Below, piece after piece: positions 7,608 to 15,960 of a stretch of DNA of 64,000 nt. Numbering within the stretch: the first letter of the stretch is position 1; each line of letters starts with the position of its first letter. This DNA comes from Parasutterella muris. GTDB lineage: Bacteria > Pseudomonadota > Gammaproteobacteria > Burkholderiales > Burkholderiaceae_F. The translations under genes were made by a program, and so were the position numbers. The DNA lies in the NCBI RefSeq assembly GCF_009767915.1, contig NZ_WSRP01000003.1, forward strand, positions 1 to 64,000, given 5' to 3'. The notes under the pieces are model-generated. The model was not told where the DNA came from and did not search any database. It saw only the letters and a program-made list of their open reading frames with translations.

Positions 7608-9098
7608 ATGACTATTCGTGTGACGCCATGGGGACATGACGCATTTGACGCGACAAGCCCCGAAGCCAAGAAAAAAGACTGGGCTTATTGGCAGAACCGC
7701 ATGAACCGAGCCTCGCTGGTTATGCTCGAGAGCGAGCGCATCATTGATCATGAGACCGCGGTCAAAATTGCACGCGCGCAGAAAAGAGCCGAAGGGATTC
7801 AGGATGAACCGGGCAGGGAACGCCTTACGGACATCATGCCTCTGGAAAAGCTTCTGATTGAGGCCTGCGGCGAATCCGCCACTCTGATCCACTCCGGACG
7901 CAGCCGTCAGGACATGTTCACTACGCTCAATCAGGCAAGACTGCGTCTGGCGGTTCTCGATTTCTATGACGCTTTCAATGCGCTTCGCACCCGACTGCTG
8001 AGAATTGCCAAAGACAACGTCGAGACTTACATCCCTGCCTACACCAACGGCGTTCAGGCGATGCCGATCACGCTTGCCTTCTATCTGTGCGGATTTTTGG
8101 AATCGTTCGAGCGCGACGCGAATCGTATCAATGAAGCTTATCAGCGTATCAACCGAAGCGCCCTTGGCGCTGCGGTTCTCGCCTGCTCGAGTTGGCCGCT
8201 CAACCGCGAGAAGCTTGCTTCGCTTTTAGGGTTTGACAGCCCCATAAAAAACGGTCTGGACGCCGCTCAGATCAGTCTCTTTGACGTACCGCTTGAAGCC
8301 GCCTCGATTTCCGCGAACGTGGCGATCCGCATCGGAGTGCTGATGCAGGACTTGGCTCAGCAGTATTCACAGACTCGGCCCTGGCTGCTGCTTGATCAGT
8401 CTGCTGCCTACGGCTCGTCCGCGATGCCGCAGAAGCGCAACCCGGGCGTCCTAAATAAAACCCGTGCGGTTGCCTCTGACGTGGTCGGCGCGATGCAGAC
8501 ATCTTTCCTTCGGGCGCACAACCTGCAGCTTGGCATGTACGACAATAAGGAAACGGTGCTTGAAGACTGTTCCGGCGTCTTTGTTAAGGGCGTTGAAATG
8601 CTTCAGCTGACCGATCTTGCCTTCTCTCAGCTTCGTGTGAACGCCAAACGCAGCCTGGAAGAATTAAATTCCGACTGGACCACAACGATGGCGCTTGCTG
8701 AAGCGCTGCAGAGAAAGTTCGGCCTTCCCTTTAGAATCGGCCACACCTTCGCCAGCGAAATCGTGACAGTCGCCCGTCAAAAAGAGCTTTATCCCGATAA
8801 CTTCCCGTATGAGCTAGCCGCCGAGATCTTCGGTAAAGTCACAGAGCGTCTCGACGGAAAAGCGCAGGAATTCAAGCTCACGGAATCCCAGCTGCGCGAG
8901 GCGCTTTCTCCGGTACACGCGGTTAAAAATACAGTCGGAGCCGGTTCCCCTTCCCCCGAAAACGTTCGCAAATCTATTGAAGAGCTTGAAGAGCGCATCG
9001 CTTTAGACACCGACACCGTCAAGACCCTTCGTGACAAACTTCAGCAAAGTAACGAAATGCTGGATAAAGCCTTCGAAAACCTTCTCTCTCAACCCTAA
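7608..9098 (+). CDS. Argininosuccinate lyase-family enzyme (fumarate-releasing lyase)
   Basis: A 496-aa member of the fumarase/aspartase superfamily, whose members break a C-N or C-O bond and release fumarate. The superfamily signature GSSAMPQKRNPG is near residue 270, and the SGRSRQD and TNGVQAMPITLA segments place it with argininosuccinate lyases. It is longer than ordinary ArgH (about 460 residues) and no arginine gene is nearby. The next gene is a C4-dicarboxylate carrier, so a catabolic or fumarate-generating role is inferred rather than arginine synthesis. EDDS-lyase-like enzymes are an alternative within the same family. The substrate cannot be named from sequence alone. Confidence 0.75.
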   Translation: MTIRVTPWGHDAFDATSPEAKKKDWAYWQNRMNRASLVMLESERIIDHETAVKIARAQKRAEGIQDEPGRERLTDIMPLEKLLIEACGESATLIHSGRSRQDMFTTLNQARLRLAVLDFYDAFNALRTRLLRIAKDNVETYIPAYTNGVQAMPITLAFYLCGFLESFERDANRINEAYQRINRSALGAAVLACSSWPLNREKLASLLGFDSPIKNGLDAAQISLFDVPLEAASISANVAIRIGVLMQDLAQQYSQTRPWLLLDQSAAYGSSAMPQKRNPGVLNKTRAVASDVVGAMQTSFLRAHNLQLGMYDNKETVLEDCSGVFVKGVEMLQLTDLAFSQLRVNAKRSLEELNSDWTTTMALAEALQRKFGLPFRIGHTFASEIVTVARQKELYPDNFPYELAAEIFGKVTERLDGKAQEFKLTESQLREALSPVHAVKNTVGAGSPSPENVRKSIEELEERIALDTDTVKTLRDKLQQSNEMLDKAFENLLSQP

Positions 9099-9108
9099 GG
9101 AACTCATT

Positions 9109-10440
9109 ATGATTTGGATTGGCTTAGCAATTGTTGTTCTAACTTTCTACCTCATTTATAAAAACTATGAAGCCCGTCTGGTGCTCGCCTGCTCCGGTTT
9201 AATCATGGCTTTCATCGGCCAGGTATTCGCGGGATCATCCACAACGGTGTCCGTCGCAGTAGACGCATTTGTCAAACAGCTCGTTAACGGCGGCTTGGTT
9301 CCGACTATTGTGACCGTCATGGGCTTTGGTTATGTCATGACGTATACCAAATGTTCAGATCATTTAGTCAACATGCTGGTTAAACCGCTGACACATGTAC
9401 CGTTCATAGTCATCCCCGGCGCCGCGCTGATTACCTGGGTTCTCAACATCATTCTGCCGTCAGCGGCCGGTATTGCGGCCGCGGTCGGTGTTCTGCTGAT
9501 TCCTGCACTGATCGCGCTCAAAGTTCGTCCTGTCATGGCGGCTGCCGCCGTGTTTGTCGGAACTTGGGGTTCAGTGGTCAGCCCGGGCCTGATGTTCAAT
9601 CCGCAGATTGCTTCTATCGCTTTCAAAGCTAAAGAAATCCCGTCCGCTGACGCCATGATCGTGATTATGCAGGAAGCGCTTCCGTGCGCCGTGGGTGCCG
9701 TCGTCGCCGCGATCGTTCTTGCCGTGATCTGCGCGTTCTTAAAGGAAGGCGTGGGCTCGACAGAGATCACCAAAGAGTTGCCCGAAGGCGAAGAAATTCA
9801 GAAAGATTTCAAAGTTAATCCGATCAAAGCGATTGTTCCGATTATTCCGCTCGCGCTTCTGGTCCTTGCGTCCAAGCAGGTCGGTCTTCTTCCGACTAAA
9901 GCGTTCTCCGTTCCGGTCTGCATGCTGATCGGTACCGCAATCGGCATCGTTGTCGCGATCTTTAATAAGCAGAAAGTCGGCGACGTCTCCAAGCGTTTCT
10001 GCCGCGGTGCCGGCGACGGCTTCTGTGATGTCGTGATCCTGATCGCCGCTGCCGCGCTCTTTGCCGCCGGCATGAAGTCGATCGGTTTAACCGGCACGCT
10101 CGTTGACGCCATGAAAGGTTCTCAGTCGGTCGCCATGTTCGCCGCCGCTGTCGGTCCCTTTGTTATGGCCGCGATCTGCGGTTCCGGCAATGCCGCTGCA
10201 CTTGCCTTTAACGAAGCCATTACTCCGAACGCGGCTGATTTCGGTCTGACCGTCGTTCAGCTCGGCGCAGTCGCTCAGATTGCCGCGGGCCTTGGCCGCA
10301 CAATGTCTCCGGTCGCAGGCGGCGTCATCATTCTCGCAGGTATCGCCGGCGTGAATCCGATGGAAATCGTCAAACGCACAGCGATCCCGGTCATTCTCGC
10401 ACTGGTTGTTGTAACCGTCTTAATGTTCATCCTGAACTAA
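9109..10440 (+). CDS. DcuC-family anaerobic C4-dicarboxylate transporter
   Basis: A 443-aa inner-membrane carrier with about a dozen hydrophobic segments, beginning MIWIGLAIVVLTFYLIY. DcuC-type carriers exchange or export C4-dicarboxylates such as fumarate and succinate in anaerobic growth. Family features include the SSTTVSVAVDAFVKQL stretch near residue 45 and the late GSGNAAALAFNEAITP segment. The chosen ATG has the Shine-Dalgarno AAGGAA 7 bases upstream; an earlier in-frame ATG at 9031 lies inside the lyase gene and was rejected. It follows the lyase after 10 bases, so the pair probably takes up a substrate and handles fumarate or succinate. Confidence 0.85.
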   Translation: MIWIGLAIVVLTFYLIYKNYEARLVLACSGLIMAFIGQVFAGSSTTVSVAVDAFVKQLVNGGLVPTIVTVMGFGYVMTYTKCSDHLVNMLVKPLTHVPFIVIPGAALITWVLNIILPSAAGIAAAVGVLLIPALIALKVRPVMAAAAVFVGTWGSVVSPGLMFNPQIASIAFKAKEIPSADAMIVIMQEALPCAVGAVVAAIVLAVICAFLKEGVGSTEITKELPEGEEIQKDFKVNPIKAIVPIIPLALLVLASKQVGLLPTKAFSVPVCMLIGTAIGIVVAIFNKQKVGDVSKRFCRGAGDGFCDVVILIAAAALFAAGMKSIGLTGTLVDAMKGSQSVAMFAAAVGPFVMAAICGSGNAAALAFNEAITPNAADFGLTVVQLGAVAQIAAGLGRTMSPVAGGVIILAGIAGVNPMEIVKRTAIPVILALVVVTVLMFILN

Positions 10441-10454
10441 TAGGCCCTTCCCCC

Positions 10455-10480
10455 GGGCGGCTTCGGCCGCCCATTTTTTT
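10455..10480 (+). terminator. Rho-independent terminator after dcuC
   Basis: GGGCGGC, a TTCG tetraloop and GCCGCCC (10455-10472) are followed by ATTTTTTT. This is a textbook intrinsic terminator that ends the lyase-carrier unit. Confidence 0.92.
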
Positions 10481-10544
10481 ATCTGCGCGTTCCTGACACT
10501 CAGTATTCTTTCGACTTTTGGAATTACCGTTTATTTGCTAATCC

Positions 10545-10580
10545 TCTCGGGTAAAAACCTCTCTATGCACCCACCCGAGA
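10545..10580. repeat. 8-bp inverted repeat upstream of the sensor kinase
   Basis: TCTCGGGT (10545-10552) and ACCCGAGA (10573-10580) form an inverted repeat with a 20-base spacer. The spacer contains TATGCACC (10564-10571), a half-site that recurs in the double inverted repeat before the second flavoprotein gene (14422-14445). It is a candidate site for the regulator encoded two genes on. Confidence 0.35.
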
Positions 10581-10610
10581 ATATGTAACAATGGCCCAAA
10601 AAATTTAAAA

Positions 10611-12389
10611 ATGATGAAGTGGTCAACGGTGAACAGAGTTAGAAAGATATTTAACGCTGCAGCCTCTGTGTTCGCAGCGCTGACCTTTTGTACCTACGCT
10701 CATGCCGATGAGATCAAAATCGGCATCATTGACTCTTTCAATCCGGGCCTGTTTTCAGAAACACTCAGCCCGACATTGGATTATCTAAACCAAAAACTTC
10801 CGCAGCATCAGTTCAAATTTGTTCCGGTGAATTCGATCAATCCAGCCGAAGATCTCAAAAGGCAGGATGTCAGTTTCTTTATCTGCTCTGCAGGAACATT
10901 TCACGAGCTCAGTCTCCTGCAGGGTGCGATGCACATCGCGACTAGAAAGACCGTCCTCTCTGAGGATCCGTCTGCATCCGAAGCAAGTACGTTTGTGACG
11001 CTCGCCGATCGAAAAGATCTGGACTCCCTGGCGTCGCTGAAAGGAAAGACCGTTGTCGCCTCTCAGCCGAACTCCTTTGACGGCTGGCTCATCGCACTCC
11101 ATGAAATACATAAGCTCGGCTTTAACCCAGACAACTTTTTCTCAAAAGCCCTCTTCTCGCATTTTCAATTTCCGGACGCGCTGATGGCGCTCGTCGAAAG
11201 GAAAGCGGATGTCGCGATCTTATCAGCCTGCCTGCTTGAGAAAATGGCGGATGAAGGCCTGCTGGACCAAAGCGAATTCAAGGTTGTCGCGCCAAAATCC
11301 AATACAACACTTCATTGCGCGCATTCAACGGATCTCTATCCCGGCATTGTCTTTGCCTCCGTGGAACAGACCTCTCCGAAATTGGCCTGGGAAGTAACTT
11401 CCGCACTCATTTCCATAGGAGCGACCAACGACTACGAATGGACGATTGCCAACCGCTTCTCCAAAGTCAGCGACTTGTATCGCGACCTTCAGATCGGTCC
11501 CTACGCTTATCTCAAAGACTGGAGCCTAAACGGAGTCATCAGCCGCTTCGGAACAGAGATCGGAGTCGCCGCTTTACTGCTTCTCATGCTCATCGGCAAC
11601 TGGTTCTATCTCAGAAGGACCGTTGCCAAACGGACGGCTCAGGTCAAGCGAACGCTTGAAAGACAAATTCAGCTGGAAAAAGAGCAGCGCGAATCCAGAC
11701 TCCGACTCGCTCAGCTGGAAAAATTCGGCGTGATCTCCCAGATGTCCGGGATGCTGGCTCACGAATGCCAGCAGCCGCTGATGGCGATCAACAACTACTT
11801 GGCAGGCCTCAAGTATCACCTCCAAAAAGAAGGCCGCTCGGACGCGCTGACCGCAAAAGCCATCTCAAATCTGGAATCCAACAGCGAGAGGATCGGCGAC
11901 ATCATCATCCGCGTGCGCAATTACGCCAAACGCAAACGCGGCACACTCAAAAGATGCGATTTAACTCAGATCGCAGAAAGCGCACTTACCGTTCTCGCTT
12001 CAGGACAGTACAAAAATATTCCGATTAAATACCAGGGACCCCAACACGCTTATGTCAGCGGCGAACCTCTGGAACTGGAACTGCTGATGATCAATCTGAT
12101 GCGCAACGCCTGCAGCGCCGCAGAATCTCAAAGTCAGCCGGCCGTTTCTCTTACGATTACCGACGCCGACACCGATCAATTTTGTATTGAGGTGGAAGAC
12201 AACGGCCCGGCGCTCGACGATGCCGGATTTGCCAGACTTAAATCTCTTGGCGACAGCATTAAGCCCAACGGAATGGGCATCGGTCTTTCTCTTGTGAGAG
12301 GAATCGCGGACAGTCACGGCGGCACGCTGGAATTCAGCCGCCTTCAGCCAAACGGCATAAGCGCGAAGTTCACCATTGAAAATGGATAA
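10611..12389 (+). CDS. Sensor histidine kinase with periplasmic PhnD/TtrS-like domain
   Basis: A 592-aa membrane kinase. A signal peptide (about residues 1-32) precedes a PhnD-type substrate-binding domain (about 34-300), one membrane helix (about 316-336), a coiled coil, and a dimerisation/ATPase core. Phospho-acceptor His384 sits in MLAHECQQPL, the N box is NLMRNACSAAE, and the glycine loops are DNGPALDD and GMGIGLSL. The architecture is that of TtrS, the tetrathionate sensor, but the ligand cannot be inferred. The H box reads HECQQ rather than HELNQ. No clear Shine-Dalgarno precedes the ATG ATG at 10611. The response regulator follows after 5 bases, then the flavin reductases it probably controls. 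Confidence 0.85.
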   Translation: MMKWSTVNRVRKIFNAAASVFAALTFCTYAHADEIKIGIIDSFNPGLFSETLSPTLDYLNQKLPQHQFKFVPVNSINPAEDLKRQDVSFFICSAGTFHELSLLQGAMHIATRKTVLSEDPSASEASTFVTLADRKDLDSLASLKGKTVVASQPNSFDGWLIALHEIHKLGFNPDNFFSKALFSHFQFPDALMALVERKADVAILSACLLEKMADEGLLDQSEFKVVAPKSNTTLHCAHSTDLYPGIVFASVEQTSPKLAWEVTSALISIGATNDYEWTIANRFSKVSDLYRDLQIGPYAYLKDWSLNGVISRFGTEIGVAALLLLMLIGNWFYLRRTVAKRTAQVKRTLERQIQLEKEQRESRLRLAQLEKFGVISQMSGMLAHECQQPLMAINNYLAGLKYHLQKEGRSDALTAKAISNLESNSERIGDIIIRVRNYAKRKRGTLKRCDLTQIAESALTVLASGQYKNIPIKYQGPQHAYVSGEPLELELLMINLMRNACSAAESQSQPAVSLTITDADTDQFCIEVEDNGPALDDAGFARLKSLGDSIKPNGMGIGLSLVRGIADSHGGTLEFSRLQPNGISAKFTIENG

Positions 12390-12394
12390 GGAAA

Positions 12395-13009
12395 ATGAAG
12401 CACCCGCTGGTTAGAATTATTGACGACGACGCAGACGCTCGAAGCTCCACCTCGTTCTTCCTCAGCGTGATGGGCTGGGAAATCAAAGAATACGAAAGCG
12501 CCGTTCACTTCCTTGAAACCGACGATCTTTCAAGACCGGGCTGTCTGGTGCTTGATGTGCGTATGCCTGAGATGACAGGCATGGAGCTGCAGGTCAAATT
12601 AAATCAAAAGGACTGCCGCCTTCCTATCATCTTTCTATCAGGTCATGGAGATTTGGATATGGCGGTGCACGCGCTCAAGCGCGGCGCCTCTGACTTCCTT
12701 GAAAAAACTTCCAAACCCGAGCGGCTTCAGGCTGCCGTCTGCAAAGCGGTCAAAGAAAGTGTTGCACTGACAGAAAGCATCGAATCCCGCGAGAAGCTGA
12801 AATCGGTCTTTGAGTCTCTAACGCCAAGAGAAAAAGAGGTTGCACTGCGTGTAGCTAAAGGGGAACTCAATAAGATCATTGCTTATGACTTAGGCATTAG
12901 CGAGCGTACGGTAAAGATGCATCGCTCAAACGTCTGCGCAAAACTTAATGTGGCCTCAGCCGTGGAGCTGGCAGCCTTCCTTAACGAACTGCAGGTATCG
13001 TATGAATAG
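12395..13009 (+). CDS. FixJ/TtrR-type response regulator
   Basis: A 204-aa two-domain regulator. The receiver has IIDDD near residue 10, phospho-acceptor Asp54 in LVLDVRMPEMTGMEL and FLSGHGDLDMAV. The LuxR-type helix-turn-helix follows LTPREKEVALRVAKGELNKII. The conserved receiver lysine is present (DFLEK), but the residue after it is Thr where most receivers, including the second regulator in this window, have Pro. It is encoded directly after its kinase and overlaps the next flavoprotein gene by 8 bases, so kinase, regulator and reductase form one unit. The tandem inverted repeat at 14422-14451 is a plausible target. Confidence 0.88.
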   Translation: MKHPLVRIIDDDADARSSTSFFLSVMGWEIKEYESAVHFLETDDLSRPGCLVLDVRMPEMTGMELQVKLNQKDCRLPIIFLSGHGDLDMAVHALKRGASDFLEKTSKPERLQAAVCKAVKESVALTESIESREKLKSVFESLTPREKEVALRVAKGELNKIIAYDLGISERTVKMHRSNVCAKLNVASAVELAAFLNELQVSYE

Positions 13010-14417
13010 ACGCTTTTTTCTTTTGGGCTCGCTGCTGCTGAGCTACGTTCCTACGCTTTCAGCCGCATCTGAAAAAGAATACAGTCTGATCATCATCGGG
13101 TCCGGCGCCGCAGGGCTTTCCGCTGCGGCCGCTGCCGCGGAAACCGGTTTAAAAGATATCCTTGTCATTGAAAAAGCTCCCTTCATCGGCGGACACACCG
13201 CGCTCTCGGGCGGAAGCGTCAACGCCGTGGATCCGGAAATGCAGCTGCGCCAAGGCATTAAAGACAGTCCCGAATTATGGGAGCAGCAGATTCTTGAAAC
13301 CGGCGCATATCGTAACGACCCGGCACTGGTAAGAACGCTTGTCAGCAATGCCTACCCAACTTTCCAATGGCTCTCCGGACTTGGAATCCCTTTCCAGGAA
13401 GAGGTTTTTGAAGCCTGGTCCGGCAAGCATAAACGAGCGCATTCTGCCGGATCCAAACGGAACGGCATGCTGTATCTGCGCACCCTCAATCGCCATGCCC
13501 GGGATTTGGGCGTGCAGATGCTGCTCAACACCAAAGCTGAACGCCTGATTTTTGAGGATGGAAGAGTCCAAGGCATCAGCGTCATTGATAAAAACAAGCG
13601 GCAGAGACTGATTCGAGCTAAAGCGGTCCTTATCGCAACCGGAGGCTTTACCGGGAACATTTCCATGCGGATGCGCTACGACCAGAGGCTCGACGGCAAC
13701 ATCCGCAGTACCGCCGATCCCAACGGAACAGGATACGACAGCGCATCCGGTGACGGCATTCTTATGGCTGAGACAATCGGCGCGAAAACCGTGGATATGG
13801 ATGCGATACAGCTCATTCCGCTTCAGGGCGGCCGCCTTCTTGACTACGTCGGAGGCGACATCTTCCTTGATTCATCCGGAAAAAGATTTGTGGATGAAAG
13901 CGCTGAAGTGCGCTTTGTCTCGGAAGCGTTTCTGAATCTTCCCGACCGCGTCATGTGGGTGGTGACTGACGCTCAGTCAACCAAGAATTCCGGCTTAGAA
14001 GCAAAACTTCTGACGGGCGTTGTCGACACAGCGGGCAGCATCCAAGAACTTGCGGACAAAATGGGTGTCGACCGCGCAGTCCTGAAATACACGATTGACC
14101 GCTACAACAAGTTTGCTGAACAAGGAAGGGACGAGGACTTCGGTAAAACCACATTTACTCAGAAAATCGAGAAACCGCCCTTTTATTTCGGAAAAGAACG
14201 CTTTGACGCGCACTTCAGCTGCGGCGGTCTCAAAATCAATCCTTCAGCCCAAGTCCTGGATCAGGCGGACCGTCCGATTAAAAACCTTTATGCGGCAGGC
14301 GAAGTCACGGGCGGTATCCATGGCGCGGATCGCTTAGGAGGCGACTCGCTAATCTCCTGCTTTGTGTTTGGCCGAATCGCCGGACTCAAAATCGCCGAAG
14401 AACTCAATCGGCGATAA
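13002..14417 (+). CDS. Exported FAD reductase of the flavocytochrome c family (Tat signal)
   Basis: A 471-aa protein related to the flavin domain of periplasmic fumarate reductases. The N-terminus MNRRFFLLGSLLLS has the twin-arginine pattern, suggesting folded export with bound FAD. Dinucleotide-binding IIIGSGAAGLSAAAAA and LIATGGFTGN, a late AAGEVTGGIHG and GGDSLISCFVFGRIAG all match the family. Where Shewanella fumarate reductase has the substrate-binding His of QxHP, this protein reads QLIP, and HTMGG is HFSCGG, so fumarate is unlikely to be the natural acceptor. The start at 13002 overlaps the regulator stop. No heme motif is present; electrons would come from a separate cytochrome. Confidence 0.8.
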   Translation: MNRRFFLLGSLLLSYVPTLSAASEKEYSLIIIGSGAAGLSAAAAAAETGLKDILVIEKAPFIGGHTALSGGSVNAVDPEMQLRQGIKDSPELWEQQILETGAYRNDPALVRTLVSNAYPTFQWLSGLGIPFQEEVFEAWSGKHKRAHSAGSKRNGMLYLRTLNRHARDLGVQMLLNTKAERLIFEDGRVQGISVIDKNKRQRLIRAKAVLIATGGFTGNISMRMRYDQRLDGNIRSTADPNGTGYDSASGDGILMAETIGAKTVDMDAIQLIPLQGGRLLDYVGGDIFLDSSGKRFVDESAEVRFVSEAFLNLPDRVMWVVTDAQSTKNSGLEAKLLTGVVDTAGSIQELADKMGVDRAVLKYTIDRYNKFAEQGRDEDFGKTTFTQKIEKPPFYFGKERFDAHFSCGGLKINPSAQVLDQADRPIKNLYAAGEVTGGIHGADRLGGDSLISCFVFGRIAGLKIAEELNRR

Positions 14418-14421
14418 CGAG

Positions 14422-14451
14422 TATGCACCTTGGTGCATATGCACGAAGGTA
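14422..14451. promoter_or_regulatory. Tandem inverted repeats, candidate regulator binding sites
   Basis: TATGCACC-TT-GGTGCATA (14422-14439) overlaps a second, similar unit. In simple form, TGCACcttGGTGCA is followed after TA by TGCACgaaGGTACA. Two adjacent copies of an inverted repeat just after the first flavoprotein and before the second suggest cooperative binding of a dimeric regulator. The half-site TATGCACC also occurs upstream of the kinase gene. Confidence 0.5.
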
Positions 14452-14483
14452 CATTATAGCCAAAAGCCGGACACGACAAAATA

Positions 14484-14527
14484 TCCATCAACAAGGTTTC
14501 ACTTTTAAAACTCAACTTCTTGATGGA
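14484..14527 (+). promoter_or_regulatory. Leader stem-loop overlapping the RBS of the second flavoprotein gene
   Basis: TCCATCAACAAG (14484-14495) pairs with CTTCTTGATGGA (14516-14527) with one mismatch and a 20-base loop. The right arm covers the first three bases of the Shine-Dalgarno GGAG (14525-14528) before the ATG at 14536. Folding would reduce translation. The same design occurs ahead of the lyase gene. Confidence 0.45.
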
Positions 14528-14535
14528 GATTAAAA

Positions 14536-15945
14536 ATGCAGAAAATTATCGTTGCTTCCGCTTTAGCACTCGCAGTTTCCGCCGCTTGGGCCGACCAAAC
14601 TGTTCAGGCTGACGTTGTCATCGTCGGCGCGGGCGGTGCCGGTTTCTCAGCCGCCGTCTCCGCTGCCGAAGCCGGTGCAAAAAACATTGTTCTTCTTGAA
14701 AAGAATCCTGTTGTCGGCGGCCATACCGTCATCTCCGGCGGTTCCGTGAACGCGGTTGACCACGAACGTCAGAAAGCGCTCGGCATTGAAGACTCCGCAG
14801 AAAAGATGGCTGCTCAGACAATGAAAGCCGGCGACTTCCGCGCCAATCCCGAACTGGTTAAAACACTTGCCGACAATTCCGAAGCGGCCATTAAATGGAT
14901 GGAAAAACTCGGCGTACAGTGGAACCCGCGTGTCTTCGAAGCTTGGGGCGGCCTCTTCGCTCGTTCTCACAACTCCGGAGACAAGAACGCCGGACACGAT
15001 TACATCCGCGTTCTCAACAAAGCAGCTAAAGAACACGGTGTATAGGTTAAGACCAATACACGCGCAATTGAGCTGATCCGCAAAGACGACAAATCTCCGG
15101 TTGAAGGCGTCGTCGCTCAGACAAAGAACGGCGAAAAGATTACTTATCAGGCCAAAGCAGTTGTTCTGGCAACCGGCGGCTTCACCGCGAACGTTCCGAT
15201 GCGTATGCGCTATGACAGACGCTTAGACGCCTCCTTCAAAACAACCGCCAACCCGACCGGCAAATCCTTTGACGGCTCTACCGGTGACGGTATCAACATG
15301 GCTACAAAGATCGGCGCTGATACTGACGGCATGAACTACATCCAGCTGATTCCGTTCGTCGGCGGCCGCTGCATCGACTACGTAGGCGGTGACATCTTCG
15401 TAGATCCTCAGGGCAAGCGCTTCGTCAATGAAGGCGGAAGACGCGACGCCATCGCTGACGCTGTTCTCGCTCTTCCCGGCAGAACAATGTGGGTCATCAC
15501 GGACGACCAGTCTCTGAAGGGCGCCTCCGTTGAAGGCAAGCTGAAGAAAGGCATCGTCTTTAAGGCCGACACCGTCGAAGAAATGGCTCAGAAGATGGGC
15601 GTTGATCCGAAGGTTCTTCAGGCCACACTCGACCGCTACAACGAATTTGCAGCCAAGAAGGAAGACCCGGACTTCGGCAAGACCACATTCACTCAGCTCA
15701 TCAACAAGCCGCCGTATTTCTTCGGTAAAGAAACTCAGGACGTTCACTTCTCCTGCGGCGGTCTCAGAATCACACCGAACGCTGAAGTTGTGGATGTGAA
15801 CGGCAAAGTCATTCCGGGCCTCTACGCAGCCGGCGAAACCACCGGCGGTATCCACGGTACGAACCGTGCCGGCGGCAACGCTCTGATTGGCAACTTCGTA
15901 TTCGGCCGCATCGCCGGTCAGCAGGCAGCAAATCTCGCTAAATAA
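14536..15945 (+). pseudogene. Exported flavocytochrome c-family reductase with an in-frame TAG
   Basis: The frame encodes 469 residues of an exported FAD reductase but is interrupted at codon 170 by TAG (15043-15045). The same frame stays fully open on both sides. Before the stop are a Sec-type signal peptide ending in AWA, the FAD site VVIVGAGGAGFSAAV and GGHTVISGGSVNAV. After it come VLATGGFTAN, YVGGDIF, HFSCGGL and AAGETTGGIHG. The paralogue just upstream has Gln at the aligned position (LGVQML), so a CAG to TAG change is the simplest explanation. It may be a recent pseudogene, a strain-level nonsense allele, a sequencing error or a suppressed amber. The tetraheme cytochrome follows after 15 bases. 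Confidence 0.85.
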
Positions 15946-15960
15946 TCTGTGGAGGCCTAT

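Noticed and set aside
9031-9108. Earlier ATG for the DcuC carrier
   Set aside because: The added residues are soluble and lie inside the lyase gene; the ATG at 9109 has a good ribosome binding site and starts a membrane helix.
15043-15045. Genome-wide reassignment of TAG
   Set aside because: tsaB, the regulator at 12395 and the HlyD gene all end in TAG at natural positions, so TAG is a normal stop here.
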